Shown: positions 15,319 to 24,553, numbered from the stretch's first letter. The stretch: 38,672 bases of DNA from Methanomicrobiales archaeon (GCA_012797575.1 JAAZOW010000219.1:1-38672); one strand, 5' to 3'. Made by a program: numbers and translations. Notes: a model not told the origin generated them from the letters alone.

Positions 15319-15913
15319 AGAGCCTGATCGCTTCCCGGGCAGCCGCGATATGTCTCCCGCCTCCGGTGGTGACGGGCTCCCCGTGCCCCGGGTAGAGCGC
15401 CTCGACGTCGAGCTCGGCCAGACGGTCGATGGATGCTACGAGCGCAGCCCTATCCCCACCCGGGAAGTCATAACGGCCAAACGATCCCCCGGTAAAGATC
15501 GTATCCCCTGAGAAGAGCGCCCGGATCCCGGCGTCGTAGAGACATATCCCGCCCGGGGTGTGCCCGGGGGTGTGGATCACCTGGAGACTACCCACCCGGT
15601 CGCCGTCCCGGAGGGTGGTATCGGGGGCGATCCCGGGCGATCGGGCGCCGAAGAGGGGGGCGAGGCTCAGGACATCGTCGGAGAGACCAGGTGCATCCGC
15701 CTCGTGGATGCAGATCGTTACATCGCCGCAGATCCGGGCAATCTCCCTGATGTGGGCGATATGGTCGTAGTGGGCATGGGTGATGATGATCGCATCGATC
15801 GCATCGGCATATGGCTGTACGGCCATAGGGAGGACGCCTGCATCCACAAGAACATCTCCATAGACGAATGAGTTGGCGTAGGCCGTGCCGCTCGTGATCC
15901 ACCGGATTGGCAT
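15311..15913 (-). CDS. Metallo-beta-lactamase fold hydrolase (glyoxalase II-like)
   Basis: A 200-residue MBL-fold hydrolase. Ligands are visible in THAHYDHIAHI (HxHxDH), PGHTPGG, FSGDTIF and YPGHGEPV, the set seen in glyoxalase II-like thioesterases. I chose the ATG at 15913 (MPIRWITSGTAYANSFVYGD), because the open frame upstream runs antisense to thiC. TATA-like gtatgcataag (minus strand) lies about 35 bases upstream. It heads the operon MBL-DUF123-flavoprotein and is divergent from thiC with overlapping control regions. Substrate unknown. Confidence 0.88.
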   Translation of the reverse strand: MPIRWITSGTAYANSFVYGDVLVDAGVLPMAVQPYADAIDAIIITHAHYDHIAHIREIARICGDVTICIHEADAPGLSDDVLSLAPLFGARSPGIAPDTTLRDGDRVGSLQVIHTPGHTPGGICLYDAGIRALFSGDTIFTGGSFGRYDFPGGDRAALVASIDRLAELDVEALYPGHGEPVTTGGGRHIAAAREAIRLYG

Positions 15914-15947
15914 GCAGACTAATATGGCCTCCGGACAGATGTCTCTT

Positions 15948-17228
15948 ATGCATACCCTGATCTCTGCAAGCATGCGCGGAGTCCCCCCTGAGGTTGAGGC
16001 GATCGCCCGGGAGGAGGGGCTCGCCCCGCACCGTGCTGCACGGGCCATCGCCCGCGGCCGGATCGTCATCCCTGCAAATCCCAGAAGACCTCACAGGCTC
16101 TGTGCCATCGGCGAAGGGTGCAGGGTGCGGGTCAACGTGAACATCGGGACGTCGGGCATCCGTTGTGATGAGGATCTCGAGGTCGAGAAGGCGAAGGCCG
16201 CCCTCCGCGAAGGGGCGGACGCACTGATGGACCTCTCGACCGGAGGCGACCTGCCCCGCATCAGACGGCGGATCCTCGCTCTCGATGCCCCCGTCGGTAC
16301 GGTTCCGGTCTATGAGGCGGTTCGGCGGGCCGGGAGTGCAACCGACGTCGATGCCGACCTGCTCTTCTCAGTGATCCGGGAGCACTGCCAGCAGGGCGTG
16401 GACTTCCTGACCCTGCATTGCGGCACAAACCGTGATGCCCTTGCATCGCTCCAGGCCGATCCCCGCACGATGGGCGTTGTCAGCCGAGGCGGCGCATTCC
16501 ACGTTGCGATGATGGTCGCAAACGATGAAGAAAACCCGCTCTATGCCGAGTACGACTACCTGCTCGAGATCCTCGCCGAACACAACGTGGTCATCAGCCT
16601 CGGCGACGGGATGCGCCCCGGTGCGTTCGTGGACGCCGCCCGCCTTGCGAAGACGACCGAGTACCTGACACTCGGGCACCTGGCAAAGAGAGCGCTCGCC
16701 GCCGGGGTACAGCGGATGATCGAGGGACCGGGGCATATCCCGGCCGACCAGATCGGCTACAACGTCAGGACAATCAAAGAGCTGACCGACGATGCCCCGC
16801 TCTACCTGCTCGGTCCGCTCGTGACCGATATAGCACCGGGCTACGACCACGTGGTATCGGCGATCGGGGGCGCTATCGCCTGCATGCACGGCGCGGACTT
16901 CCTCTGCATGGTCTCCCCGAGCGAACACCTGGCATTACCCGACGTCCACGATATCGTCGAAGGAACGCGGGTGGCAAAGATCGCCGCACATATCGGCAGT
17001 CTCTCCCGGGCCGCCGGGAACACCCGAAACCGCGAGATCCGGATGGCTGAGGCGCGCCGGAACCTCGACTGGGAGAAACAGTTCGAGGCGGCGCTCTTCC
17101 CCGGAGAGGCCCGGCGCATACACGAGCGAGATGGAGAGATTGAGACCTGCTCGATGTGCGGTGATCTCTGTGCTGTAAAGATGGTCCGGGATATCCTCAA
17201 CGCCCCGAAGGAACAGGTGGAACCCTGA
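15948..17228 (+). CDS. thiC: Phosphomethylpyrimidine synthase ThiC
   Basis: A 426-residue radical SAM enzyme that converts aminoimidazole ribotide to the HMP phosphate moiety of thiamin. Family blocks visible are VNVNIGTSGIR, ALMDLSTGGDLPRIRRRIL, GTVPVYEA, TLHCG, GDGMRPGAFVDA, EGPGHIP and the C-terminal cluster motif CSMCGDLC (C-X2-C-X4-C). The start is uncertain: ATGs at 15912, 15939 and 15948 are in frame. I prefer 15948 (MHTLISASMRG) from homologue length and a TATA-like actaatatgg about 25 bases upstream. No THI-box riboswitch is apparent, as expected when the leader is this short. Confidence 0.95.
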   Translation: MHTLISASMRGVPPEVEAIAREEGLAPHRAARAIARGRIVIPANPRRPHRLCAIGEGCRVRVNVNIGTSGIRCDEDLEVEKAKAALREGADALMDLSTGGDLPRIRRRILALDAPVGTVPVYEAVRRAGSATDVDADLLFSVIREHCQQGVDFLTLHCGTNRDALASLQADPRTMGVVSRGGAFHVAMMVANDEENPLYAEYDYLLEILAEHNVVISLGDGMRPGAFVDAARLAKTTEYLTLGHLAKRALAAGVQRMIEGPGHIPADQIGYNVRTIKELTDDAPLYLLGPLVTDIAPGYDHVVSAIGGAIACMHGADFLCMVSPSEHLALPDVHDIVEGTRVAKIAAHIGSLSRAAGNTRNREIRMAEARRNLDWEKQFEAALFPGEARRIHERDGEIETCSMCGDLCAVKMVRDILNAPKEQVEP

Positions 17229-17239
17229 CCCCCACTCCC

Positions 17240-17995
17240 TCAGATCCTCTTCGGTAGCGTCCGTGCGTGTAGCATCATGGCCGCGGCCGTGAAGAGGAGG
17301 GCGAAGAATGCAAGCGCGATGATATCGACGACGAGAGGGAATGCGTGTACCTCCCCGAGGGAGTAGCGGGCGATATCGGTGAAGTAGGTCAGAGGCGAGA
17401 AGACGGCGACCAGCCTCCCCCAGGCCGGCAGACTCTCGATCGGGACGAATATACCCGAGATGAAGATCAGGGGGAACTTGATCAGCGAAGAGAGCATCAT
17501 GATGTTTGGGGGGGAGCTCGTCGGCGGGACCGAGAGAAGAGTGCCGAGCGACGAGAAACAGATGGCACCGATGAGTATGCCGAGGAGGAGCAGAGCCGGG
17601 TGACTGATGGTCAGGCCGAGGGCAAGGGCGATCCCGACCGGGGCGAGCGTTATCCCGACGCCGAAGACGAACGAGGCGAGGATATCCCCAAATATCAGTG
17701 CCGGGACCGTGATCGGGGCGGCGGCCAGCCGCTCAAGCGTCCGCGCCTGGGCCTCCCAGGGAAAGATCACCGGCGAGACGGCCGTCGCCGTGAAGAAGAG
17801 GGTCATGGCAAGCAGTCCCGATATCAGGAACGGGAGCGACGCAAACCGGCTGCCCACCGAGAAGGCCATAAAGAGGAAGAGAGGTATCAGGAGACCGAAT
17901 ATGATGACCGGTCCCTTGATGTAGTAGATCATGATATCCTTCTTCGCGATGACGATCGAGCGGCGCACCTGTTCAACTATCCCGGAGGGGTGCAT
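17240..17995 (-). CDS. ABC-2 type exporter permease
   Basis: A 251-residue integral membrane protein with about six helices (first near 27-50, last near 220-243) and an ABC-2 family layout, including a Pro-rich cytoplasmic PPTSSPPNIMMLSSLIKFPL segment and the IFVPIESLPAWGR motif before the last loops. Together with the ATPase just upstream it should form a homodimeric exporter. The start overlaps the ATPase stop by one base (TGATG). The substrate cannot be told from sequence. Confidence 0.9.
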   Translation of the reverse strand: MHPSGIVEQVRRSIVIAKKDIMIYYIKGPVIIFGLLIPLFLFMAFSVGSRFASLPFLISGLLAMTLFFTATAVSPVIFPWEAQARTLERLAAAPITVPALIFGDILASFVFGVGITLAPVGIALALGLTISHPALLLLGILIGAICFSSLGTLLSVPPTSSPPNIMMLSSLIKFPLIFISGIFVPIESLPAWGRLVAVFSPLTYFTDIARYSLGEVHAFPLVVDIIALAFFALLFTAAAMMLHARTLPKRI

Positions 17996-18930
17996 CAGTC
18001 ATCACCCGCCGTGATGGAGAGGAAGACCTCGTCGAGCGAGGGGGTTGGCGTATCCAGGGAGAGGATCCGTGTCCCCTGTGCGCGGGCATGCGAGACGATC
18101 GACTGGATGGCGGTATCGATATCCTCCACTGCTATCCTGCAACGGCCATTGACTTCCGCAACGTCGGCTACACCGGGAAGCGCGGAGAGTGCTCTTATGT
18201 CCACCCGGCGGTCGAAACGGACAAGGACCACGGCGATCCGCTCGACCGTTTGTTTCAGCTGCTCCGGCGTATCGACCGCCGCGATCCTCCCGCACCTGAT
18301 GATCCCGACCCGGTGACAGAGCCGGTTGGCCTCGTCCATGTTATGCGTGGTCAGAAAGATCGTCGTCCCCGCCTCGTTGAGGCGCTGGAGCATGGCGATG
18401 ATCAGGTGGGTGCTCTGGACGTCAAGGCCGCTTGTGGGTTCGTCCAGGAAGAGGATCGGAGGCTCATGCAGGAGCGCCATGCCGAGGATCAATCGCTGTT
18501 GCATCCCCTTGGAGTAACCCTGCACCCGATGATCTTGCCGGCCTAATAGGCCGAGTTCGGCGAGTGTCTCCCGTATCCGCTCCTCTGCCCGGGCGCGGGG
18601 AACCCCGTAGAGGTCTGCTGCAAGGAGCATGTTCTGCCGGCCGGAGAGGTCAAGGTAGGCGTTGGCGGTCTCGGGGACCACCCCCATCTGCTGCTTCGCC
18701 GGCACGGGATTTTTCACGATATCGTGGCCCATGACATGAACCGAACCCTCATCAGGCCGTATGATCCCGGTGAGCATCCGGACGGTCGTCGTCTTTCCGG
18801 CACCGTTCGGTCCGAGAAAACCAAAGATCTCCCCTCTCCGGACATCAAGGGAGATCTGATCGACCGCCACGATATCATCGAAGCGCTTCGTCACTTCCCT
18901 GACATCGATGGCGATCTGACCTGTGATCAT
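17995..18930 (-). CDS. ABC exporter ATP-binding protein (DrrA-like)
   Basis: A 311-residue ATPase. Walker A is GPNGAGKTTT (40-49), the signature is YSKGMQQRLILGMALL, Walker B is PPILFLDEPTSGLD and the H-loop is TTHNMDEA. The C-terminal about 85 residues after the ATPase core are the extension typical of the DrrA group, multidrug or lipid exporters. Partner permease follows directly. Six A on the plus strand (18955-18960) give a T6 run on the minus strand between purE and this gene, so read-through from purE may be limited. Confidence 0.92.
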   Translation of the reverse strand: MITGQIAIDVREVTKRFDDIVAVDQISLDVRRGEIFGFLGPNGAGKTTTVRMLTGIIRPDEGSVHVMGHDIVKNPVPAKQQMGVVPETANAYLDLSGRQNMLLAADLYGVPRARAEERIRETLAELGLLGRQDHRVQGYSKGMQQRLILGMALLHEPPILFLDEPTSGLDVQSTHLIIAMLQRLNEAGTTIFLTTHNMDEANRLCHRVGIIRCGRIAAVDTPEQLKQTVERIAVVLVRFDRRVDIRALSALPGVADVAEVNGRCRIAVEDIDTAIQSIVSHARAQGTRILSLDTPTPSLDEVFLSITAGDD

Positions 18931-18962
18931 ACCCCTATCTTCGTGGTCGGGCGCAAAAAACG

Positions 18963-19349
18963 TTATCCAGCCCTGAGGATTCTGATCGCGAGCAGAGCAG
19001 CATTCTCGCCGCTATCCACCCCAACGCAGGCCACCGGAACACCTTTTGGCATCTGCGCGATCGAGAGGAGGGCATCAATCCCCATCAGCTTCCCGCTCAC
19101 GGGGACACCGATCACCGGTCGTTCTGTCTTTGAAGCAACCATCCCGGGGAGGGCCGCCGAGAGCCCGGCGATCGCTATGAAGGTGCGGGCATCACTCGCC
19201 TTCAGGTATTCGTCCAGTCTCTCCGGGTCACGATGTGCCGAGATCACCTGGTAGTCGTAGGATACCCCACTCTCCTCCAGGACTCGAAACACCTTCTCCG
19301 CGATAGGCTCATCCGACGCAGAACCACAGATCACCGCAACATCGACCAT
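18963..19349 (-). CDS. purE: N5-carboxyaminoimidazole ribonucleotide mutase PurE
   Basis: A 128-residue PurE, which moves the carboxyl group of N5-CAIR to make CAIR in purine synthesis. The phosphate-binding start VAVICGSASDEPIAEK, YDYQVISAHRDPERL, GLSAALPGMVASKTERPVIG and GIDALLSIAQMPKGVPVACV match the family. I chose the ATG at 19349, preceded by AAGGAGAGGT, over an upstream ATG that adds a non-homologous 32 residues. The partner purK is not in the window. The gene is divergent from the aminotransferase at 19487. Confidence 0.93.
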   Translation of the reverse strand: MVDVAVICGSASDEPIAEKVFRVLEESGVSYDYQVISAHRDPERLDEYLKASDARTFIAIAGLSAALPGMVASKTERPVIGVPVSGKLMGIDALLSIAQMPKGVPVACVGVDSGENAALLAIRILRAG

Positions 19350-19486
19350 ACCTCTCCTTGGTATGCCACTATCCTCACTTCTCTCTGTCGATATCTCGTG
19401 GTGGAGAGGTTGATATGAATCCACATCCAACAACTTCAGCAGCAACAGCGTCTATCCTCGACGATATGAGAAGGATTGATTGAGCA

Positions 19487-20620
19487 ATGGAACACGAACC
19501 ACTCCTTATGATCCCGGGGCCAGTACCCGTCCCGCAACGGGTGCGCGCCGCGATGACACGGCAGGCCATCAACCACCGTGGCCCTGACTTCGGGGCCGCG
19601 TATGCGGATACTGTCCGAATACTAAAGACCCTCTTTGGCACCGAAGGTGAACTCTACATCATCAGCGGTTCCGGAACGGCCGGGATGGAGGCCGGCGTCG
19701 CGAACTTCGCGCGGGACCGATCGATCGTCTCACTCGTGAACGGTAAGTTCGGTGACCGCTTTGCAAAGATTGCGGAGTGCTACGGGGGCAACGTCACGGT
19801 GCTCGAGTCTGACTGGGGAAGCCCGCTCGACCTTGAGGGGCTCGAACGTGAGCTCGAGGCGGGGGCCGAGGTCATCACGATGGTCCACAATGAGACGAGT
19901 GCCGGCATCAAGAACCCCGCACCCGAGGTCGGGAGACTTGCCCGGAGGCACGATGCGCTCTTCATCATGGACGGGGTCACCTCCATCGGCGGCGACGATG
20001 TCCAGATGGATGCGTGGGGTGTGGATATTGCCGTTGTCGGGTCACAGAAGTGTCTCGCCGCCCCGGCGGGCCTTGCCGCCATAGCCGTCGGTGAGCGGGC
20101 CTGGGACCGGATATCAGAGAAGCGCCCCTTCTACCAGGACATGGCCGCCTATCGCAAGAGCGGGTGCAAAAACCCGATGGAGACGCCTTACACCCCGGCG
20201 GTCCCGCTCTTTCTTGCGTTGCACGAGGCATGCAAAATGATCGAGGAAGAGGGCATCGCGGCCAGGATTGCCCGTCACCGCCGGATGGCAGACGCCATCC
20301 GCGCCGCGGCAAAGGGATGGGGCATCGACCTCTTCCCGAGGCTTGATGCGCACCACGCCTACTCAAGTACCGCGACGGCGCTCCGGATCCCGGATGGCGT
20401 CACCGATCAGGCCCTCCGGGGTACGGTCAAGAGGTTCGGTATCGAGATCGCCGGCGGTCAGGACCATCTCAAGGGCAAGATCTTCCGGATCGGCACCATG
20501 GGCAGTGTCGGGGCGCAGGAGATCCTTGCCACCGTCGCAGCCGTCCAGTGCGCCCTCCGGGGATCGGGATTTGCGGCCGGTGACGGTGTTGAGGCTGCTG
20601 CCGGGGTGCTGCTTGGATGA
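19487..20620 (+). CDS. Class V PLP aminotransferase (alanine-glyoxylate/serine type)
   Basis: A 377-residue fold type I PLP enzyme of the alanine-glyoxylate/serine-pyruvate aminotransferase family. The start LLMIPGPVPVPQRVRAAM, cofactor-stacking GSGTAGMEAG (61-70), D162 in MDGVTSIGG and the PLP lysine K188 in VGSQKCLAAPAGL are all present. In methanogens the true amino donor and acceptor are uncertain. It is first in an operon and overlaps ribC by four bases (ATGA). AAGGATTGAT before the ATG resembles the element before ribH. Confidence 0.88.
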   Translation: MEHEPLLMIPGPVPVPQRVRAAMTRQAINHRGPDFGAAYADTVRILKTLFGTEGELYIISGSGTAGMEAGVANFARDRSIVSLVNGKFGDRFAKIAECYGGNVTVLESDWGSPLDLEGLERELEAGAEVITMVHNETSAGIKNPAPEVGRLARRHDALFIMDGVTSIGGDDVQMDAWGVDIAVVGSQKCLAAPAGLAAIAVGERAWDRISEKRPFYQDMAAYRKSGCKNPMETPYTPAVPLFLALHEACKMIEEEGIAARIARHRRMADAIRAAAKGWGIDLFPRLDAHHAYSSTATALRIPDGVTDQALRGTVKRFGIEIAGGQDHLKGKIFRIGTMGSVGAQEILATVAAVQCALRGSGFAAGDGVEAAAGVLLG

Positions 20621-21078
20621 AGATCGGGATCGCGGATACGACATTTGCCCGGGTAGACATGGGCAAGATCGCCATCGACGAGATTCGGAGGCACGCAAGT
20701 GTCGGGATCGAGCGCTACGTCGTCCCGGGCATCAAGGATCTCCCGGTGGCGTGCAAGAAACTGATCGAGGAGCGGGGGTGCGGCATCGTCATGGCACTCG
20801 GTATGCCCGGGGGTGCGGAGAAAGACAAGGCCTGCGCCCACGAAGCGTCACTGGGCCTCATCCTCTGTCAGCTCATGACCAACAGGCACATCATCGAGGT
20901 CTTCGTCCACGAGGATGAGGCGAAAGATGCAAAGGAGCTTGCCTGGTTGATGGAGCAGCGGACCCGGGAACACGCCGCAAACGCCGTCCGGCTAGCCTTC
21001 TACCCAAAGGAGCTCGAGCGGCTCGCGGGGACGGGCCAGCGGCAGGGGTTTGAGGATGTCGGGCCGGCACGCCCTTGA
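20617..21078 (+). CDS. ribC: Riboflavin synthase, archaeal type
   Basis: A 153-residue archaeal riboflavin synthase, which dismutates two 6,7-dimethyl-8-ribityllumazine molecules to riboflavin and the pyrimidine precursor. It is related to lumazine synthase, not to bacterial RibE. KIGIADTTFARVDMGKIAID at the start, RYVVPGIKDLPVACKKLIEE, MALGMPGGAEKDK and QLMTNRHIIEVFVHEDEA are family blocks. It overlaps the preceding aminotransferase and precedes ribH by 53 bases. Confidence 0.95.
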   Translation: MKIGIADTTFARVDMGKIAIDEIRRHASVGIERYVVPGIKDLPVACKKLIEERGCGIVMALGMPGGAEKDKACAHEASLGLILCQLMTNRHIIEVFVHEDEAKDAKELAWLMEQRTREHAANAVRLAFYPKELERLAGTGQRQGFEDVGPARP

Positions 21079-21131
21079 TATCAAAAGAATTTTCATATTC
21101 GGTGTGAGTAGTACCACAAGGATTGATCAGG

Positions 21132-21539
21132 ATGACGATAAAACTTGGATTCGTCGTCGCGGAGTTCAACCGCGACATCACCTATATGATGGAGATCGAG
21201 GCCCGGGAACATGCGGCCTTCCTCGGGGCTGAAGTGGCCGATACGACCTATGTCCCCGGCGCTTACGATATGCCGCTTGCGATCAAGAGGATGCTGCAAA
21301 GCGAGGGCATCGATGCAGTCGTCACCATAGGCTGCGTCATCGAAGGCGCCACCCAGCACGATGAGATCGTCGTTCAGCACGCCGCACGAAAGATCATCGA
21401 TCTCTCGCTGGAGTACGATAAACCCGTCGCCCTCGGCATCTCCGGGCCGGGCATGACCCGGATGGAGGCAACTGAGCGTATCGACTATGCCAGGCGTGCC
21501 GTTGAGTCGGCAGTGAAGATGGTCCAGCGATTGAGATGA
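21132..21539 (+). CDS. ribH: 6,7-dimethyl-8-ribityllumazine synthase
   Basis: A 135-residue lumazine synthase, condensing 5-amino-6-ribitylaminouracil with 3,4-dihydroxybutanone phosphate. FVVAEFNRDITYMMEIEARE carries the conserved FN, VPGAYDMPLAIKRM binds phosphate and GCVIEGATQHDEIV the catalytic His region. The ATG at 21132 is preferred over a TTG at 21123. The 53-base gap after ribC is AT-rich and may hold an internal promoter. Its TGA overlaps the next ATG (ATGA), so it is coupled to the second aminotransferase. Confidence 0.94.
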   Translation: MTIKLGFVVAEFNRDITYMMEIEAREHAAFLGAEVADTTYVPGAYDMPLAIKRMLQSEGIDAVVTIGCVIEGATQHDEIVVQHAARKIIDLSLEYDKPVALGISGPGMTRMEATERIDYARRAVESAVKMVQRLR

Positions 21540-22666
21540 GCGGCCTGTCAGAGAAGATCGCGGGCATTGCCCCGTCCGCAACGATCGAGATCTCAAACGC
21601 GGCAAGGAAGATGGCGAGAGAGGGTATCGATGTCATAAGTCTCTCCATTGGCGAGCCCGATTTCGATACGCCAGAGCATATCAAGGATGCCTGCATCGAT
21701 GCCCTCCGCCAGGGAAAGACGCATTACGCCCCAAGCGCCGGGATCCCGGAACTGACTGCGGCGATCGCGGAAAAAATCACCCGCGAGAACGGGTTTTCTG
21801 CCAAGCAGGATGAGGTGATCGTCACCTGCGGGGCGAAGAGTGCTATCTATGAGGCGATGGAGGCGGTGCTGAACCCTGAGGATGAAGTCCTTCTCCTCGC
21901 CCCTTCCTGGGTCTCGTATGAGCCTTGCGCCCGGATCGCGGGCGCGAAGGTCCGGCACCATGTGCTCGACCCTGCGACCTTCCAGATCGACGATACCCTG
22001 CTTGAGGTGGTCAGCTCCCGGACGAGGATGATCGTGGTCAACTCACCCTCGAACCCCTCCGGCGCGGTGCTGGACGCAGACTCACTCGGGCTGATCGCCG
22101 ATGTCTGCCGGGATCACGATACCTTTGCACTCTCAGACGAGATCTACGAGAAGCTGGTCTACGGAAAGAAGCCGATCTCAGTCGCCTCTCTCCCGGATAT
22201 GGCGGAACGGACGATCACGGTCAACGGATTCTCGAAGGCTTACGCGATGACCGGGTGGCGACTCGGCTACGCAGTCGCTCCACGGGCGGTCATCCGCCAG
22301 ATGGAGAAGGTGCAACAGCACACCACATCGCACCCGACGACGTTTGCTATGTATGGGGCGATCGCCGCACTTCAGGGCAGTCAGGACTGCGTTGAGGCGA
22401 TGCGACGGGAGTTTGAGCGCCGGCGGGACTACATCATACCGGCGTTTGCCGACCTCGGTTACGCCACCGCGCCCGCGGATGGCGCTTTCTACGCCTATGT
22501 CAACGTCGGAGGCGACGATATGGCGATCGCCCGTTCATGGCTCCAGGATGCCCACGTTGCAGTCACCCCGGGGACGGCGTTTGGCACTCCGGGCTGGCTC
22601 CGGGTCTCCTACGCGACGTCGATGGAGAACCTGAAAGAAGCAATCGGGCGGATAGCACGGATCTAG
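21536..22666 (+). CDS. Class I PLP aminotransferase (aspartate aminotransferase-like)
   Basis: A 376-residue fold type I aminotransferase. PLP contacts visible are NSPSNPSG (169-176), D201 and Y204 in LSDEIYEKL, and lysine K234 in NGFSKAYAMTGWRLGY. Near 125, SWVSYEP is the aspartate-aminotransferase Ib group pattern. The reaction with aspartate is inferred from family; prephenate or other substrates are possible. It is the last gene of the operon starting at 19487. Confidence 0.93.
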   Translation: MSGLSEKIAGIAPSATIEISNAARKMAREGIDVISLSIGEPDFDTPEHIKDACIDALRQGKTHYAPSAGIPELTAAIAEKITRENGFSAKQDEVIVTCGAKSAIYEAMEAVLNPEDEVLLLAPSWVSYEPCARIAGAKVRHHVLDPATFQIDDTLLEVVSSRTRMIVVNSPSNPSGAVLDADSLGLIADVCRDHDTFALSDEIYEKLVYGKKPISVASLPDMAERTITVNGFSKAYAMTGWRLGYAVAPRAVIRQMEKVQQHTTSHPTTFAMYGAIAALQGSQDCVEAMRREFERRRDYIIPAFADLGYATAPADGAFYAYVNVGGDDMAIARSWLQDAHVAVTPGTAFGTPGWLRVSYATSMENLKEAIGRIARI

Positions 22667-22731
22667 GGTTCGGGCGCCAATCCCCCGTATGCCGGCAGGG
22701 ATGGGAATCTGCGGGCATGCCCATCCTCCCC

Positions 22732-24381
22732 TCACCGCCGCAGTCGCTGCAACCTCTCGTAGTACCTGACTGCCTCAGCGGCACGCCCAAGAGAGACGAG
22801 CGCCATTGCTATCCCCCTGAGTGCTTCGACATCGTCGGGGTTTGTGGCGAGGGCGTGGTCGTAACAGTCGAACGCTTCCCCGGGTCGATCCAGGACCATG
22901 AGGGCGTTTCCTTTCATACTCCAGATCTCCGCCTTCGCTGGATCGGCCTCGAGTGCCCGTGTATAACAGGCGACGGCCTCGCTGTAACGTCCAAGGACGA
23001 AGAGCGCAAGCCCCTTCTTGCACCAGGCATCCGCATTCTCCGGGTGAGCCCGGAGTTCCCGGTCATAGCAGACGAGCGCCTTGTCGTAGTGCGAGAGGAC
23101 TGAGAGCACATTCGCCTTGTTGCTCCAGACACGGTAGTTCTCCGGATCGACCTCGAGCGCCCGTTCATAGCAGACGAGTGCCTCCTCGTACCGCTCAAGC
23201 CGGCAGAGGGCGTTTCCGTAGTTGTTCCAGGTGACGGCGTTTTTTGGCGCCATCCGGACTGCAATCAGGTAATCTTCGGCCGCTGCCCGGTAGTTTCCGA
23301 GGGCGTAGTAGCTCTCGCCACGGTAGCAATGGGCATCCGGCAGATCAGCCTGAAGCCTGAGCGCCTGGTCGAAGCACTCGATCGCCAGGTCATAGCGTTT
23401 CAAGTTGAAGAGAATGAGTCCCTTGCGGTGCCAGATCTCGGGATCGATCGTGGCCTTCTTGAGCGCCCGATCGAGGCTGATAAGCGCCAGGTCGTAACGT
23501 TTCAGCTTCTCCAACGCCGTGGCCCTGCGGTACCAGATCTCGGTGCGATCGGGGTTGGCCCTGAGCGCCAGATCATAACTCTCGATCGCCTCCTCGTAAC
23601 ACTCCAGGCTCTGGAATGCAAGCCCCCTGCCATACAGTGACTCGGGATCGCCCGGGCGGATGGCGAGTGCCCGGTCGAAACATCCTACCGCCTCCCGGTA
23701 GCGCTTCAGCGCTAAAAGTGTGCATCCCCGGGCGGACCATGCATCAGCATGGCCCGGGTCGATGGCAAGCGCATGATCGTAGGAGGTAATGGCATCCCCG
23801 TTACGGGCAAGAAGGGCCTGGATTGTTCCTCTGGCATACCAGGCGTCTGCGTTCTCAGGATCGAGCACGATGATCCGATCGTAGCAGTCGATCGCTGCAG
23901 CATACCGCCGTTCGGTGGCAAACACCATCCCCTTAGAAGCCCAGGCCTCGACGCAGTCCGGCTCGATCGCGACGACCCGGTCGTAGCAGGCGAGCGCATC
24001 GGCGGTCCGCTCCATCTTCCTGAAAGCATGCCCCTTGATGAGCCAGGCATCCACGCAGCCCGGTACGAGTTTTATCGCATGACCACAGTACTCAGCGGCC
24101 TCCCGATAGCGTTGGAGGCGGAAGAGCGCCTGGCACCTGGCGAGCCAGAGTCGGGTACAGTCAGGATCGATCCGGATCCCACGATCGAAGCACTCAGCCG
24201 CCTCACGGTAGCGCTGGATGGTGTTGAGGGCGAGGCCTTTATAGTACCAGGCAGCTACGGCATCGATATTCAACTTGAGGGCCTGGTCGTAGCACTCGAT
24301 GGCGCGTTCGTGCTGCCCCTGCTCGCCGTATGCCCGCCCCTTCCTGCACCAGCCCTCGGTGCCCAGCCAGGAGAGAATCAT
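22732..24381 (-). CDS. Protein of sixteen tandem TPR repeats
   Basis: A 549-residue protein consisting almost entirely of 16 contiguous 34-residue tetratricopeptide units, each recognised by W..KG near the start, a small residue at position 8 and the Y..A..C(Y/F)D.AL....P pattern. No signal peptide, membrane helix or enzymatic domain is seen, so it is likely a soluble protein-interaction scaffold. A Cys in most units (ECYD, ACYD) is a lineage-specific sign of recent unit copying. I chose the ATG at 24381 (MILSWLGTEGWCRKG), since the upstream 25 codons are not TPR-like; no strong SD is seen. It is convergent with the aminotransferase. Confidence 0.9.
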   Translation of the reverse strand: MILSWLGTEGWCRKGRAYGEQGQHERAIECYDQALKLNIDAVAAWYYKGLALNTIQRYREAAECFDRGIRIDPDCTRLWLARCQALFRLQRYREAAEYCGHAIKLVPGCVDAWLIKGHAFRKMERTADALACYDRVVAIEPDCVEAWASKGMVFATERRYAAAIDCYDRIIVLDPENADAWYARGTIQALLARNGDAITSYDHALAIDPGHADAWSARGCTLLALKRYREAVGCFDRALAIRPGDPESLYGRGLAFQSLECYEEAIESYDLALRANPDRTEIWYRRATALEKLKRYDLALISLDRALKKATIDPEIWHRKGLILFNLKRYDLAIECFDQALRLQADLPDAHCYRGESYYALGNYRAAAEDYLIAVRMAPKNAVTWNNYGNALCRLERYEEALVCYERALEVDPENYRVWSNKANVLSVLSHYDKALVCYDRELRAHPENADAWCKKGLALFVLGRYSEAVACYTRALEADPAKAEIWSMKGNALMVLDRPGEAFDCYDHALATNPDDVEALRGIAMALVSLGRAAEAVRYYERLQRLRR

Positions 24382-24553
24382 TTTGTGAGTGATAGAGGTT
24401 CCTGTACAAAAGGGTTTCGGTAATTCCCGGTGCGGTCCGGATGGCCCGTAAGGCAAACCATCGCCGGGACCACCCCCCGCGCCTCATCCGTCCGATCATC
24501 CCGGGACCGTTTGGCAATATATACATGCTCCGGAATCAAGATCGACAGTCAGA

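Noticed and set aside
22732..24381. DNA tandem repeat array of about 102 bases
   Set aside because: The periodicity comes from the encoded 34-residue TPR units and is not a DNA-level repeat.
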